Source: Acinetobacter sp. C26M (lineage in GTDB: Bacteria > Pseudomonadota > Gammaproteobacteria > Pseudomonadales > Moraxellaceae). Taken from it: a stretch of 64,000 bases of DNA. A program made the position numbers and the translations under genes. Shown here piece by piece: positions 1-10,581 of this stretch. A model generated the notes under the pieces. The model was not told the DNA's origin. It searched no databases and worked only from the letters and a program-made list of their open reading frames with translations. Every line of letters starts with the position of its first letter. Within the stretch, counting starts at the first letter, position 1. The stretch is taken from NCBI RefSeq assembly GCF_023702675.1, contig NZ_CP098478.1, positions 2,604,001-2,668,000 on the forward strand. Direction: 5' to 3'.

Positions 1-38
1 ATATTTATGACTTCATCGTATTAGAAATTTATACAACC

Positions 39-413
39 ATGAGACATTTATCTAATTTCATTCGAATTTTTGGGGTGAGTTTCACACTTTTAGCAGCACC
101 CAATGTTTTTGCTGATGAAGCGGTTTCTGTAAAAGAAGCAGATGCATTGATTAAAGATGATATCGCCAATGCACAAGTGCTTGTCGAAATGTGTCCTAAC
201 TTGATTGGTAAAAATGCTAAATTTGACCAAAACATCAAAAAAATGATCGGTTCATATTTAAGTAATTATTCTGACAAATCTGCTTCTTTAGACAGCTTAC
301 AGAAAGATGCTGAATTTAAATCTTTGCTAAAAGATGCACGTGAAGCAGCATCAGAAGTGGATAAAGCTGAACAAAAATCAGTATGTGATGAAGTCCTTAA
401 CTTTGAAGGTTAA
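39..413 (+). CDS. Small secreted protein, MCR_0457-like family (copy 1)
   Basis: A 124-residue protein with a clear signal peptide: basic N-terminus, hydrophobic core and a VFA|D cleavage site near residue 25. The mature part is charged and probably helical. It has two cysteines, one in CPNLIGK and one near the C-terminus in VCDEVLN, which could form a periplasmic disulfide. The gene at 967 is a clear paralogue with the same CPxLIGK and C-D-x-V-x-N motifs. I recognise the pair as resembling the MCR_0457 family of Moraxellaceae, whose function is unknown. A strong inverted repeat follows the stop. Export is inferred from the signal peptide. Confidence 0.8.
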   Translation: MRHLSNFIRIFGVSFTLLAAPNVFADEAVSVKEADALIKDDIANAQVLVEMCPNLIGKNAKFDQNIKKMIGSYLSNYSDKSASLDSLQKDAEFKSLLKDAREAASEVDKAEQKSVCDEVLNFEG

Positions 414-429
414 TCACTGGTAAAATCCA

Positions 430-465
430 ATGTGGTTTTAAATATCAAGTCGTTTAAAACCACAT
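430..465. terminator. Inverted repeat, probable terminator
   Basis: A 13-bp perfect stem (430-442 with 453-465) with a 10-nt loop lies 17 bases after the stop of the first secreted protein. There is no long T-run, so termination efficiency is uncertain. Confidence 0.5.
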
Positions 466-505
466 CCTACTTAAACCTACCCATAAAACGCCTTTCAAAG
501 CATAG

Positions 506-820
506 CTACCAAGCATCGAGCTCACGCACCATATGGATGATATTGGCTGGACTACGAATCCCCCAAAATCCTTCTGATAAAGGCTCAATTGCATCACAAC
601 GAACCACACCTGCTACGTTCAAATCTTCAGCAGCTTCTGAGAAATTACGGGTTATTGCTTCTGCGCTTATAGATATTTTATGTTTTCTCGCATTGTTATT
701 TATGCTGCTCATTCAGAATACTGCTCTTGCAGCTTCATCTATTCTTATCGTAATACTAAAATTAGATTGATCTATTTTAAATCTTTTAGCTACAAGACCA
801 CATTCAAGTGAGGCATAATT
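506..820 (-). pseudogene. Possible decayed ORF of unknown function
   Basis: On the minus strand one reading frame stays protein-like from 820 down to 506 except for a single in-frame TGA at 713-715. The part after the stop begins at an ATG and gives 68 residues ending in RELDAW; the part before it reads as plausible protein (for example RIDEAARAVF). A single change such as CGA to TGA would explain the interruption. The upstream end has no obvious start codon. I do not recognise the family. The opposite-strand ORF over the same bases (432-770) has less natural composition. It could also be chance open frame. Confidence 0.28.
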
Positions 821-966
821 TCATTAAAGCACTGTGGTGTTTCATATTCTGAAAATTTAAAGCCACACTTTCTCCACTGTTCCTACAGCAAACATACATT
901 TTTTAACATGCTTTTATGCTATAAGTTATTCAAATTCTTTAAGTCTTGTTCTGAGTTTGATTTATT

Positions 967-1371
967 ATGCAGAAAAATGTTTTTAAAACACTAGGTTTAT
1001 CATTTCTCATTGCTTCTAGCGCTTTAGCTCCTACAGCATTTGCGGCAGATAAAAAATCTACGGAAGCAGAAAAGATTGAGGTGACCCCAACTTCAGATAG
1101 CGTAACTAAACAAGAACTTGCTGCAATCTATGTTCTTTCTGAAATTTGCCCAAGTTTAATTGGCAAGGATTTAAAATTTAATAAAGCCTATGACAACCTC
1201 GTTAAAGCATATTTAAATAATGAATCTAATGCCGTTGAAAGCCTCAATAAACGCGTCAAAGGCAAAGACTTTCAAGAAGCATTAAAAGAAGCACGCGCTG
1301 ATGCAAAAGCAGCTTCTGATGATGATAACCGTCAGATTTGCGATGATGTTCGTAATTATTATTCAAAATAA
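967..1371 (+). CDS. Small secreted protein, MCR_0457-like family (copy 2)
   Basis: 134 residues with a signal peptide ending at AFA|AD around residue 26. Paralogous to the protein at 39-413: the two share CPSLIGK, the spacing to a C-terminal CDDVRN motif and a Lys/Asp/Glu-rich helical body, but the linker after the signal peptide differs. A rho-independent terminator follows at 1408-1447. The two copies are separated by about 550 bases that hold only the possible pseudogene. Function unknown; export to the periplasm is inferred from the leader. Confidence 0.8.
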   Translation: MQKNVFKTLGLSFLIASSALAPTAFAADKKSTEAEKIEVTPTSDSVTKQELAAIYVLSEICPSLIGKDLKFNKAYDNLVKAYLNNESNAVESLNKRVKGKDFQEALKEARADAKAASDDDNRQICDDVRNYYSK

Positions 1372-1407
1372 TCCGATCAATTAAGCTTCAGGTTACAATA
1401 CTGTATG

Positions 1408-1447
1408 AAAAAGCCGATTTCCCCCGTAGAAGTCGGCTTTGCTTTAT
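1408..1447 (+). terminator. Rho-independent terminator
   Basis: An AAAGCCGA / TCGGCTTT stem with a loop of about 15 nt, followed by GCTTT, sits after the second secreted-protein gene. It covers the upstream in-frame start codon of the next ORF (1439), an argument that dacC begins further downstream. Confidence 0.75.
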
Positions 1448-1498
1448 CCTAAAATGCTAGGCTCGTCTGCTTCATACAAGATATTGGAACCACCTAGA

Positions 1499-2647
1499 AT
1501 GACTCAAAAAAGCGCTCTTGCTGCATTACTCCTTTTGCCAAGCTTTTCATATGCAGCAACTGTCCTATCAGCTCCACCAGAATTAAATAATAAATCCTAT
1601 GTATTGATGGATTACGAGACTGGACAGATTCTCGCTGCTAAAAACGAAAATGAAAAACTTGCACCTGCCTCAATGACAAAAATGATGACAAGCTACATCA
1701 TTGAGCAGAAACTATTAAAGGGTGAATTGACTGAAAACGAACAAGTACGCATGAACGAATCTGCGTGGTGTCGTGGTAGCAGTTCTGAATCATGTATGTA
1801 TGTTCCATTAAATGGCACAGCAACAGTTTTAGAAATGTTACGTGGTATTATTATCCAATCAGGTAATGATGCTTCTAAAGCAATGGCTGAGCATATCGCG
1901 GGCAATGAAGGTACCTTCGCCCACATGATGAACCAAGAAGCAAAACGTGTTGGTATGGTGAATACACATTTCATTAACTCAACAGGGATGCCAGCTGAAG
2001 GTCATTACTCAACTGCAAAAGATATGGCCGTACTGGCACAGCATATTATTAAAGATAGTTCTAAATACTATCCAATTTATTCAGAAAAAGAGTTTTCTTT
2101 TAACGGCATTAAGCAAGGTAACCGTAATGCCCTACTTTATACTGATCCAAGCGTAGATGGCTTAAAAACGGGCCATACTGACGAAGCTGGTTTCTGTCTG
2201 ACTACATCAAGTAAACGTGGACCAATGCGTTTGATCTCGGTGATCTTCGGCACACCAAGTATGAATGAACGTGCCAATCAAACACGTACATTATTGGCTT
2301 GGGGCTTTGCAAACTTTGAAACTGCAAACGTGCAACCTGCTAATCAAGTTCTTGCTAAAGCAAAAGTATGGTTTGGTAAACAAGATGAAGTTCAAATCGG
2401 TTTAGCTGAAAACTTCAATGTCACCATGCCTAAAGGTCAAGCAGACAAAATCAAAACTCAGCTTGTGGTTCAACCGAAACTCAATGCACCTTTAGCAAAA
2501 GGTCAAGTGGTTGGTAAATTAGTGGCAAGTCTTGACGGTAAAGTGATCGCTGAAAAACCACTAGTTGCTTTAAAACCTGTTGAAGAAGCTGGTTTCTTTG
2601 CTCGTATGATTGATCATATCAAAATGTTCTTTAGCAACTTATTCTAA
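1499..2647 (+). CDS. dacC: D-alanyl-D-alanine carboxypeptidase (PBP5/6 type)
   Basis: Low-molecular-mass penicillin-binding protein of the S11 peptidase family. It removes the terminal D-Ala from peptidoglycan stem peptides in the periplasm. The catalytic motifs are all present: SMTK at residues 58-61, SGN near 121 and KTG near 224. A beta-rich PBP5 C-terminal domain follows, ending in an amphipathic helix (FFARMIDHIKMFF) that anchors this class to the inner membrane. I place the start at 1499 because the codon at 1439 lies in the terminator hairpin and would put 20 non-leader residues before the signal peptide (LAALLLLPSFSYA). Length 382 aa fits the family. A terminator follows. Confidence 0.95.
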   Translation: MTQKSALAALLLLPSFSYAATVLSAPPELNNKSYVLMDYETGQILAAKNENEKLAPASMTKMMTSYIIEQKLLKGELTENEQVRMNESAWCRGSSSESCMYVPLNGTATVLEMLRGIIIQSGNDASKAMAEHIAGNEGTFAHMMNQEAKRVGMVNTHFINSTGMPAEGHYSTAKDMAVLAQHIIKDSSKYYPIYSEKEFSFNGIKQGNRNALLYTDPSVDGLKTGHTDEAGFCLTTSSKRGPMRLISVIFGTPSMNERANQTRTLLAWGFANFETANVQPANQVLAKAKVWFGKQDEVQIGLAENFNVTMPKGQADKIKTQLVVQPKLNAPLAKGQVVGKLVASLDGKVIAEKPLVALKPVEEAGFFARMIDHIKMFFSNLF

Positions 2648-2668
2648 TTTTTAGACATCAGTTGATTA

Positions 2669-2704
2669 AGCATTCATGCTCTTGGGTATGAATGCTTTTT
2701 TATT
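2669..2704 (+). terminator. Rho-independent terminator of dacC
   Basis: AGCATTCAT / ATGAATGCT stem with a 9-10 nt loop followed directly by TTTTTT, 22 bases after the dacC stop. Confidence 0.9.
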
Positions 2705-2740
2705 TTATAATTACTCTAAATTTTCCAATCGAAAACCACT

Positions 2741-3283
2741 ATGCCAAAGAACATTCGCCCCTATTTAGACCAGAAACCTGATGTTGATTCAAGCTGCTAC
2801 GTGGATGAAATGTCAGTTGTAGTTGGTGATGTCAAATTAGCAGAGAATGTTTCAGTTTGGCCTTTTGCTGTCATTCGCGGTGATGTAAATTCAATTCAGA
2901 TTGGCAAAAATAGTAATGTACAAGATCACTGTATGTTGCATGTCAGTCATAAGAATCAATCTAAACCGAATGGCTCTCCACTGCTCATTGGTGAAGATGT
3001 GACCGTTGGGCATCATGTGACTTTGCATGGTTGTACCATTGGAAATCGCGTCTTGATCGGGATCAATACCGTTGTTTTAGATGACGTGATCATTGAAGAT
3101 GATGTGATGATTGGCGCAGGTAGTCTTGTTCCACCACGTAAGGTTTTAAAAAGCGGTTATCTCTATGTCGGCAGCCCAGTACAGCAAGTTCGTGCACTGA
3201 CTGAAAAAGAAATGGAGTTTCTACCTTACTCGGCACGTCACTATGTGAAAGTAAAGGATAATTATAAGAATAGCGAAGCCTAG
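2741..3283 (+). CDS. Gamma-carbonic anhydrase family protein
   Basis: 180 residues of hexapeptide-repeat sequence forming a left-handed beta-helix, as in YrdA/PaaY/CaiE proteins. The expected metal-site histidines are visible: one in QDHCMLH, and HH in VGHHVTLHG about 25 residues on. The motif RGDVNSIQIG at about residue 47 is typical of gamma-class carbonic anhydrase-like trimers. The cytosolic activity (bicarbonate dehydration or a thioesterase-like role) cannot be read from sequence. It stands alone between dacC and a DUF4262 gene, and a small hairpin overlaps its stop codon. Confidence 0.88.
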   Translation: MPKNIRPYLDQKPDVDSSCYVDEMSVVVGDVKLAENVSVWPFAVIRGDVNSIQIGKNSNVQDHCMLHVSHKNQSKPNGSPLLIGEDVTVGHHVTLHGCTIGNRVLIGINTVVLDDVIIEDDVMIGAGSLVPPRKVLKSGYLYVGSPVQQVRALTEKEMEFLPYSARHYVKVKDNYKNSEA

Positions 3284-3298
3284 CTTCGTTATTATTTT
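3269..3298 (+). terminator. Terminator overlapping the stop codon
   Basis: A CGAAGC-CTA-GCTTCG hairpin (3274-3288) includes the TAG stop in its loop and is followed by a T-rich tract. Confidence 0.6.
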
Positions 3299-3344
3299 TC
3301 AATCCTTTATGCATAAAAAAATAATAAACTTTTAGAGATATCTA

Positions 3345-4115
3345 ATGAACACTGATCATCCACATGATTGCCCTACTCAGGATGCACTCATTAATACAAC
3401 TAAGCTCAATATTGAAAAGCACGGACTGCAAATTATAGGAATTAATGCAACAGACTATTTACCTTCTTTTAGTTATAGTATCGGTTTATATGAAAGCTAT
3501 CAGCATCCTGAAATTATATGCTTTGGGTTACCAACGGACTTGGCACATACCATCATCAATGATGTCGCCAATCTGATCAAAAATGGAGAAACAATTGCTC
3601 TCAATCAAGAGTATGGCGATCAAATTTTTAAAGAAACTCGTGCTCAATTTTTGCATGTAGATGTTAAAAATATTGAAGATTATTTTGGTGCTGCTTTAAA
3701 TTACTATCAACACGACAATTTTTCCGCCTTGCAATTAGTTTGGGCAGATCGTAATAATAAATTGCCTTGGGAAGATGGATTTGAGGAAAAACTCATTTAT
3801 GATCAACCACTCTTAGACCGAAATGCTGATTTTAAGTTCAGAGAGGCGAAAAACCTTGGTATTTTTACCACTCGGCAATGGTTAGAGCATAATCAAGCAA
3901 TCTTACGTGTTGTTCATGAAACCGATGGAGATTGGCAGTTTTTAACTGGTGATCAAGAACCCGATGATATTCGTCTCGTTGCTTTGGAACAAATGGTATT
4001 AAGAGATCCAACTCTGAATGAGGTATTCGATCTGGACTACAATCAAGCAGCAGAAAGAGACGTTAAGGGTGGTAAATGGAAAATATCAAATCTTGAAGAT
4101 TATAAAGATATATAA
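3345..4115 (+). CDS. DUF4262 domain protein with a C-terminal DUF2185/Imm33-like region
   Basis: 256 residues, apparently two domains. Residues 1 to about 140 match my recollection of DUF4262: a segment reading SFSYSIGLYES, then EIICFGLP, then LVWADRNN. Residues from about 155 contain LRVVHETDGDWQFLTGD, QEPDDIRLVALEQM and DPTLNEVFDLD, resembling the DUF2185/Imm33 immunity-type fold. No signal peptide or membrane segment, so it is probably cytosolic. DUF4262 has no established activity; the Imm33 resemblance hints at toxin protection, but no toxin gene is adjacent. Monocistronic by spacing. Confidence 0.7.
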   Translation: MNTDHPHDCPTQDALINTTKLNIEKHGLQIIGINATDYLPSFSYSIGLYESYQHPEIICFGLPTDLAHTIINDVANLIKNGETIALNQEYGDQIFKETRAQFLHVDVKNIEDYFGAALNYYQHDNFSALQLVWADRNNKLPWEDGFEEKLIYDQPLLDRNADFKFREAKNLGIFTTRQWLEHNQAILRVVHETDGDWQFLTGDQEPDDIRLVALEQMVLRDPTLNEVFDLDYNQAAERDVKGGKWKISNLEDYKDI

Positions 4116-4188
4116 GGCAATTATTTTGTCTAGAAATCTGACCATAGCCAAAAACTCTCAAATTTTGTAGAATACGTTTTTTAAAACC

Positions 4189-4689
4189 ATGGTGCTTTCT
4201 ATGACCGCTTGGACACCTCATGTCACTGTCGCCACTGTTGTCGAAAAAGACGGACGTTTTCTGTTTGTTGAAGAACACAGCGAAGGCTTTGTACATACCG
4301 TGTTTAATCAACCTGCGGGACATGTAGAATGCGATGAGACAATCATTCAAGCAGCCATCCGTGAGACCTTAGAAGAAACAGGTCATCACGTTGAAATTGA
4401 TCATTTGCTCGGTATCTATACCTATACCCCACCGATGTTTCCTGACCGCACTTATTACCGTTTTTGCTTCTTGGCACATGTGACGGCAGTTGAAGAAAAT
4501 GCGCAGCTGGATACAGGTATTGTTGGTGCAGTATGGATGAACTTGGATGAGCTACAAGAAACAGCACGTGCGCGTAGCCCACTGGTTTTAAAAGCTGTTG
4601 AAGATGCCCTTGCTGGCAAAAAATATCCCTTATCGCTTATATATGAGCACCCTTTTTCTCCCTCATTAACTTCTCATTTGGACGCTTAA
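4189..4689 (+). CDS. nudJ: NUDIX hydrolase, NudJ type
   Basis: A NUDIX pyrophosphatase of 166 aa. The N-terminus (HVTVATVVEKDG) and QPAGHVE resemble E. coli NudJ, a nucleoside di/triphosphate phosphatase also acting on HMP-PP. The NUDIX box runs from GHVECDET to RETLEETG with all catalytic glutamates. It ends 4 bases before mnmA, and the nudJ-mnmA-hflD-purB order matches other gamma-proteobacteria, which supports the assignment. The start could instead be the ATG at 4201, giving an N-terminus closer to NudJ; no Shine-Dalgarno decides between the two. Confidence 0.88.
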   Translation: MVLSMTAWTPHVTVATVVEKDGRFLFVEEHSEGFVHTVFNQPAGHVECDETIIQAAIRETLEETGHHVEIDHLLGIYTYTPPMFPDRTYYRFCFLAHVTAVEENAQLDTGIVGAVWMNLDELQETARARSPLVLKAVEDALAGKKYPLSLIYEHPFSPSLTSHLDA

Positions 4690-4693
4690 TTAG

Positions 4694-5827
<1,134 letters not shown>

Positions 5828-5845
5828 GGAAATTGGAAGCGAAGC

Positions 5846-6577
5846 ATGGTCGAGTTACCCTTTCAGCACACTCAAGCGTTGAATGTTAGACAGAACCGTG
5901 CTCTAGCATTGGCTGCAGTCTTTCAGGCAACACAGCTGACACATATGACCGCAATGGCGGGACAGCAAAGCATTGGCGATAGTGGTAATTTCTATTTTGA
6001 GTTATTGATTAAAGCCAGCCTGAATATACGTCCTAGCGCCAACAATGCCACTCAAACCTTAGATTTTTTTAATCAACTTGCAGACATTTCACTCGGTTTA
6101 AAAACACTAGAAGGCTGTATTACCCAGCCTTTTAATACTGCACCTAAATCCCGTGTTCCGAAGATGTCCACTGCCAAACTGCCAATGTCCTATGCAATGG
6201 CCTTATTGCAGTTGGAAAAGAAAGTCTACAGCAACCCCGAATACGTCAAAATCATAGAAAGCTCACAACAAAAAATCTTAAAACAGCTTTCCTTTTTCGA
6301 TAATAACTATTTACACCCAAGCATCATTGCCAACCTCGCACAAACCTATGTCGAAACCGCAGGACAAATCAATCCGCGTATTCTGGTTCGTGGTAATGCC
6401 GAAGCATTTAAAGACATCAATCATACCAACCGTATTCGTGCATGCTTATTTACGGGTTTACAGCTTGCACATTTATGGAAGCAGCTCGGTGGTAGCTCTT
6501 GGAGTATGATCTTTAGTAAACGCAAATTATTGCAAGATATTCAAGCTCTCGCTCGTTTGCAGTATCAGGTGGTATAG
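5846..6577 (+). CDS. hflD: High-frequency lysogenization protein HflD homologue
   Basis: 243 residues, nearly all alpha-helical, matching HflD/YcfC in its N-terminal region ([15 protein letters not shown] then [14 protein letters not shown]). In E. coli HflD is a peripheral inner-membrane protein that binds phage lambda CII and lowers lysogeny; its cellular role is otherwise unclear. The mnmA-hflD-purB order is the same as in E. coli, which strengthens the call. It is somewhat longer than the E. coli protein (about 213 aa). No membrane segment is seen. Confidence 0.88.
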   Translation: MVELPFQHTQALNVRQNRALALAAVFQATQLTHMTAMAGQQSIGDSGNFYFELLIKASLNIRPSANNATQTLDFFNQLADISLGLKTLEGCITQPFNTAPKSRVPKMSTAKLPMSYAMALLQLEKKVYSNPEYVKIIESSQQKILKQLSFFDNNYLHPSIIANLAQTYVETAGQINPRILVRGNAEAFKDINHTNRIRACLFTGLQLAHLWKQLGGSSWSMIFSKRKLLQDIQALARLQYQVV

Positions 6578-6623
6578 ACCGATGCGACAAACGAATTTAT
6601 TTTTATGTTTATTCCAAAATTAA

Positions 6624-8021
<1,398 letters not shown>

Positions 8022-8035
8022 AACTGATTGGCTTA

Positions 8036-8065
8036 AAAAAGCAGAGCTTCGGCTCTGCTTTTATT
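8036..8065 (+). terminator. Rho-independent terminator of purB
   Basis: AGCAGAGC-TTCG-GCTCTGCT hairpin with a TTCG tetraloop and flanking A/T tracts. It can serve purB and, on the other strand, the lipoprotein gene that ends at 8087. Confidence 0.92.
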
Positions 8066-8086
8066 TGTAATTTTTTGATTCCAATA

Positions 8087-8920
8087 TTACTTCCGTTGAA
8101 TTGTTCTCTTTTCCTCCTCTAACTCCTCTGGCGTACAGTAACTTGGAACAATTTTCATAGTTTTTACATCCATATAATCACCACAAATTTCTCTACCATT
8201 TTCATCAGTTCTACGTCCTAATGCCTTTTTTTGCTCTTCGGTCATCGAATCTAAATAATTATAAAAATACATATGATCAATCACTTCGGGATTATTAAAA
8301 CTGGTACTTAACTCAATTCCAAATGCTTCACCTTTTTGATTTTCATTACAATCTGCCGTAAGGTTGTAGCTCACCCGTGTTTTTGAATGGAATTTACTTC
8401 TAATTTCATCATGCATCGGATAAGCACCGACAAGTACACCATCTACATCAATCGCATCTTTAAATATACTTCGCACTTGTTCCGTATCAGGTTTCTTCAA
8501 CTCTTCTTCTATTTCTGCATCTGTTTCTCTCTTTATATCGTGCTCTGGTCGTTCTAAACGGAAACGAAAACTATCAATTTGCTTATCATTTTTTCTCTCA
8601 ACCAATCGCACCCCTATATCATCATAGATATATAAATTGGTTAAATTAGCCCCATCTGTACTATCCACTTTTCTATAATTTTTTCCTAATACCTTAATCC
8701 AAGGTTCAACACCAGAATTCATATAAAGATCTGTACCATTATAATTAATTGCGCAACCATGAACCTTAAACTGATGTTGTGGATTTAATTTCTTCATAAA
8801 CCCTTCAGTATCTGCATTAGCCTGGGCTGCTGACTGACCATTACTACAACTGATACATAAGATAATAGGTAAAAAACTGCATAGAATTTTTTTAGAGTAA
8901 CTCATAACTTTTATTGCCAA
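8087..8920 (-). CDS. Putative T6SS immunity lipoprotein, copy 3 (distal)
   Basis: 277 residues with a lipoprotein leader: hydrophobic h-region and lipobox CISC followed by SNGQ. It is one of three tandem paralogues behind a toxin-bearing VgrG, so I infer a periplasm-facing immunity protein. The central part (FKVHGCAINYNGTD through VGAYPMHDE) is almost identical to the other two copies. The C-terminal 60 residues diverge and carry cysteines in EICGDY and SYCTPEEL. Translation probably starts at an inner Met (MSYSKK) rather than the first. The 55-bp gap to copy 2 suggests one operon. No catalytic motif recognised. Confidence 0.75.
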   Translation of the reverse strand: MAIKVMSYSKKILCSFLPIILCISCSNGQSAAQANADTEGFMKKLNPQHQFKVHGCAINYNGTDLYMNSGVEPWIKVLGKNYRKVDSTDGANLTNLYIYDDIGVRLVERKNDKQIDSFRFRLERPEHDIKRETDAEIEEELKKPDTEQVRSIFKDAIDVDGVLVGAYPMHDEIRSKFHSKTRVSYNLTADCNENQKGEAFGIELSTSFNNPEVIDHMYFYNYLDSMTEEQKKALGRRTDENGREICGDYMDVKTMKIVPSYCTPEELEEEKRTIQRK

Positions 8921-8975
8921 ATACGTTTGCTGTATTGCTCACTCTCCTTTACACAAATAATTTATTGAGAAAGGG

Positions 8976-9800
8976 CTATTTATTAGCATTTTGCCTTTCC
9001 TCTTCTAACTCCTTTTCTGTACAGTATCTTGGGACAACCTTCATAGCTTTTACATCAAAATATTCGTCACATACCTCCTTACCAGTTTCATCTTTGCTTC
9101 TATATAATTGTTTTTTTTGCTCTTCACTCATCGAATCTAAGTAATTATAAAAATACATATGATCAATCACTTCGGGATCATTAAAACTGGTACTTAACTC
9201 AATTCCAAATGACTCACCTTTTTGATTTTCATTACAATCTGCCGTAAGGTTGTAGCTCACCCGTGTTTTTGAATGGAATTTACTTCTAATTTCATCATGC
9301 ATTGGATAAGCACCGACAAGTACACCATCTACATCGATCGCATCTTTAAATGTACTTCGCACTTGTTCCGTATCAGGTTTCTTTAGCTCTTCTTCTATTT
9401 CTGCATCTGTTTCTTTCTTTATATCGTGCTCTGGTCGTTCTAAACGGAAACGAAAACTATCTATTTGCTTATCATTTTTTCTCTCAACCAATCGAACCCC
9501 TATATCATCATAAATATATAAATTGGTTAAATTAGCCCCATCCGTACTATCCACTTTTCTATAGTTTTTACCCAAGGCTTTGATCCAAGGTTCAACAGTC
9601 GAGTTCATATAAAGATCTGTACCGTTATAATTAATTGCACAGCCATGAACCTTAAACTGATGTTGTGGATTTAATTTCTTCACAAACCCTTCACCTTCAG
9701 TATCTGCATTAGCCTGTGCAGCTGACTGACCATTACTACAACTGATACATAAAAAGCTGATGAACAGAATTCCAAAAATATTAAAGTTATTCATATTCAA
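8976..9800 (-). CDS. Putative T6SS immunity lipoprotein, copy 2 (middle)
   Basis: 274 residues with leader and lipobox CISC-SNGQ, then a linker containing a two-residue insertion (TEGEGF) relative to the neighbours. The core domain is near-identical to copies 1 and 3, including GCAINYNGTDLYM, VRLVERKNDKQ and the acidic stretch DAEIEEELKKPD. The leader before the lipobox (MNMNNFNIFGILF) differs from both neighbours, and the tail has its own variant (YRSKDETGKEVCDEY). This swapping of ends around a constant core suggests recombination. Ten bases separate it from copy 1. Function inferred only from position next to vgrG. Confidence 0.75.
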   Translation of the reverse strand: MNMNNFNIFGILFISFLCISCSNGQSAAQANADTEGEGFVKKLNPQHQFKVHGCAINYNGTDLYMNSTVEPWIKALGKNYRKVDSTDGANLTNLYIYDDIGVRLVERKNDKQIDSFRFRLERPEHDIKKETDAEIEEELKKPDTEQVRSTFKDAIDVDGVLVGAYPMHDEIRSKFHSKTRVSYNLTADCNENQKGESFGIELSTSFNDPEVIDHMYFYNYLDSMSEEQKKQLYRSKDETGKEVCDEYFDVKAMKVVPRYCTEKELEEERQNANK

Positions 9801-9810
9801 TACATTACAG

Positions 9811-10581
9811 TTATTTTTTCACGGGATAGTCTTCACAACCTCCTCCTAAAATAGGATGATCTCGATCAGGGCCTTCACAAAACTCTTTACGTTGTCTCGC
9901 TTTCTCTTCATCACTGATAGAATCAAAATAATTATAAAAATACATATGATCAATCACTTCAGGGTCATTAAAACTGGTGCTTAACTCAATTCCAAATGGC
10001 TTACCCTTTTGATCATTTTCACAGCTAATAGTTAGGTTATAGTTAACCCGTGTTTTTGAATGAAATTTATTTCTAACTTCATCATGCATTGGATAAGCAC
10101 CGACTAGTACACCATCTACATCAATCGCGTCTTTAAATATACTTCTCACTTGTTCCGTATCAGGTTTCTTCAACTCTTCTTCTATTTCTGCATCTGTTTC
10201 TTTCTTTATATCGTGCTCTGGTCGTTCTAAACGGAAACGAAAACTATCGATTTGCTTATCATTTTTTCTCTCAACTAATCGCACCCCTATATCATCATAG
10301 ATATATAAATTGGTTAAATTAATTCCATCAGTACTGTCCACTTTTCTATAGTTTTTCCCCAAGGCTTTAATCCAAGGTTCAACAGTCGAGTCCATATAGA
10401 GATCTGTACCATTATAATTAATTGCACAGCCATGAACCTTAAACTGATGTTGTGGATTTAATTTCTTCACAAATCCTTCAGTATCTGCATTAGCCTGTGC
10501 TGCTGACTGACCATTACTGCAACTCATACATAAAATAACGGGTAAAAAGCCTAGTAAAACCTTTTTAGAATAATTCATCAT
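9811..10581 (-). CDS. Putative T6SS immunity lipoprotein, copy 1 (adjacent to vgrG)
   Basis: 256 residues, lipobox CMSC-SNGQ, same core as the other two copies but a shorter, unrelated C-terminus (FCEGPDRDHPILGGGCEDY) and substitutions near the end of the core (NYNLTISCENDQ). Its ATG overlaps the vgrG TGA stop (ATGA), so its translation is probably coupled to the effector. Such coupling is common for cognate immunity genes, which makes this copy the best candidate for protecting against the HET-C or peptidase toxin. Lipidation and periplasmic display fit a toxin acting on the envelope. Confidence 0.78.
   Translation of the reverse strand: MMNYSKKVLLGFLPVILCMSCSNGQSAAQANADTEGFVKKLNPQHQFKVHGCAINYNGTDLYMDSTVEPWIKALGKNYRKVDSTDGINLTNLYIYDDIGVRLVERKNDKQIDSFRFRLERPEHDIKKETDAEIEEELKKPDTEQVRSIFKDAIDVDGVLVGAYPMHDEVRNKFHSKTRVNYNLTISCENDQKGKPFGIELSTSFNDPEVIDHMYFYNYFDSISDEEKARQRKEFCEGPDRDHPILGGGCEDYPVKK

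Noticed and set aside
432..770. Plus-strand ORF of 112 codons
   Set aside because: It begins inside the terminator hairpin of the preceding gene and lies antisense to a more protein-like frame; no ribosome site.
8087..10581. Sequence repeats from a mobile element or assembly error
   Set aside because: The three copies are full genes with lipoproteins leaders and distinct ends, without transposase or terminal repeats; duplication is the simpler reading.
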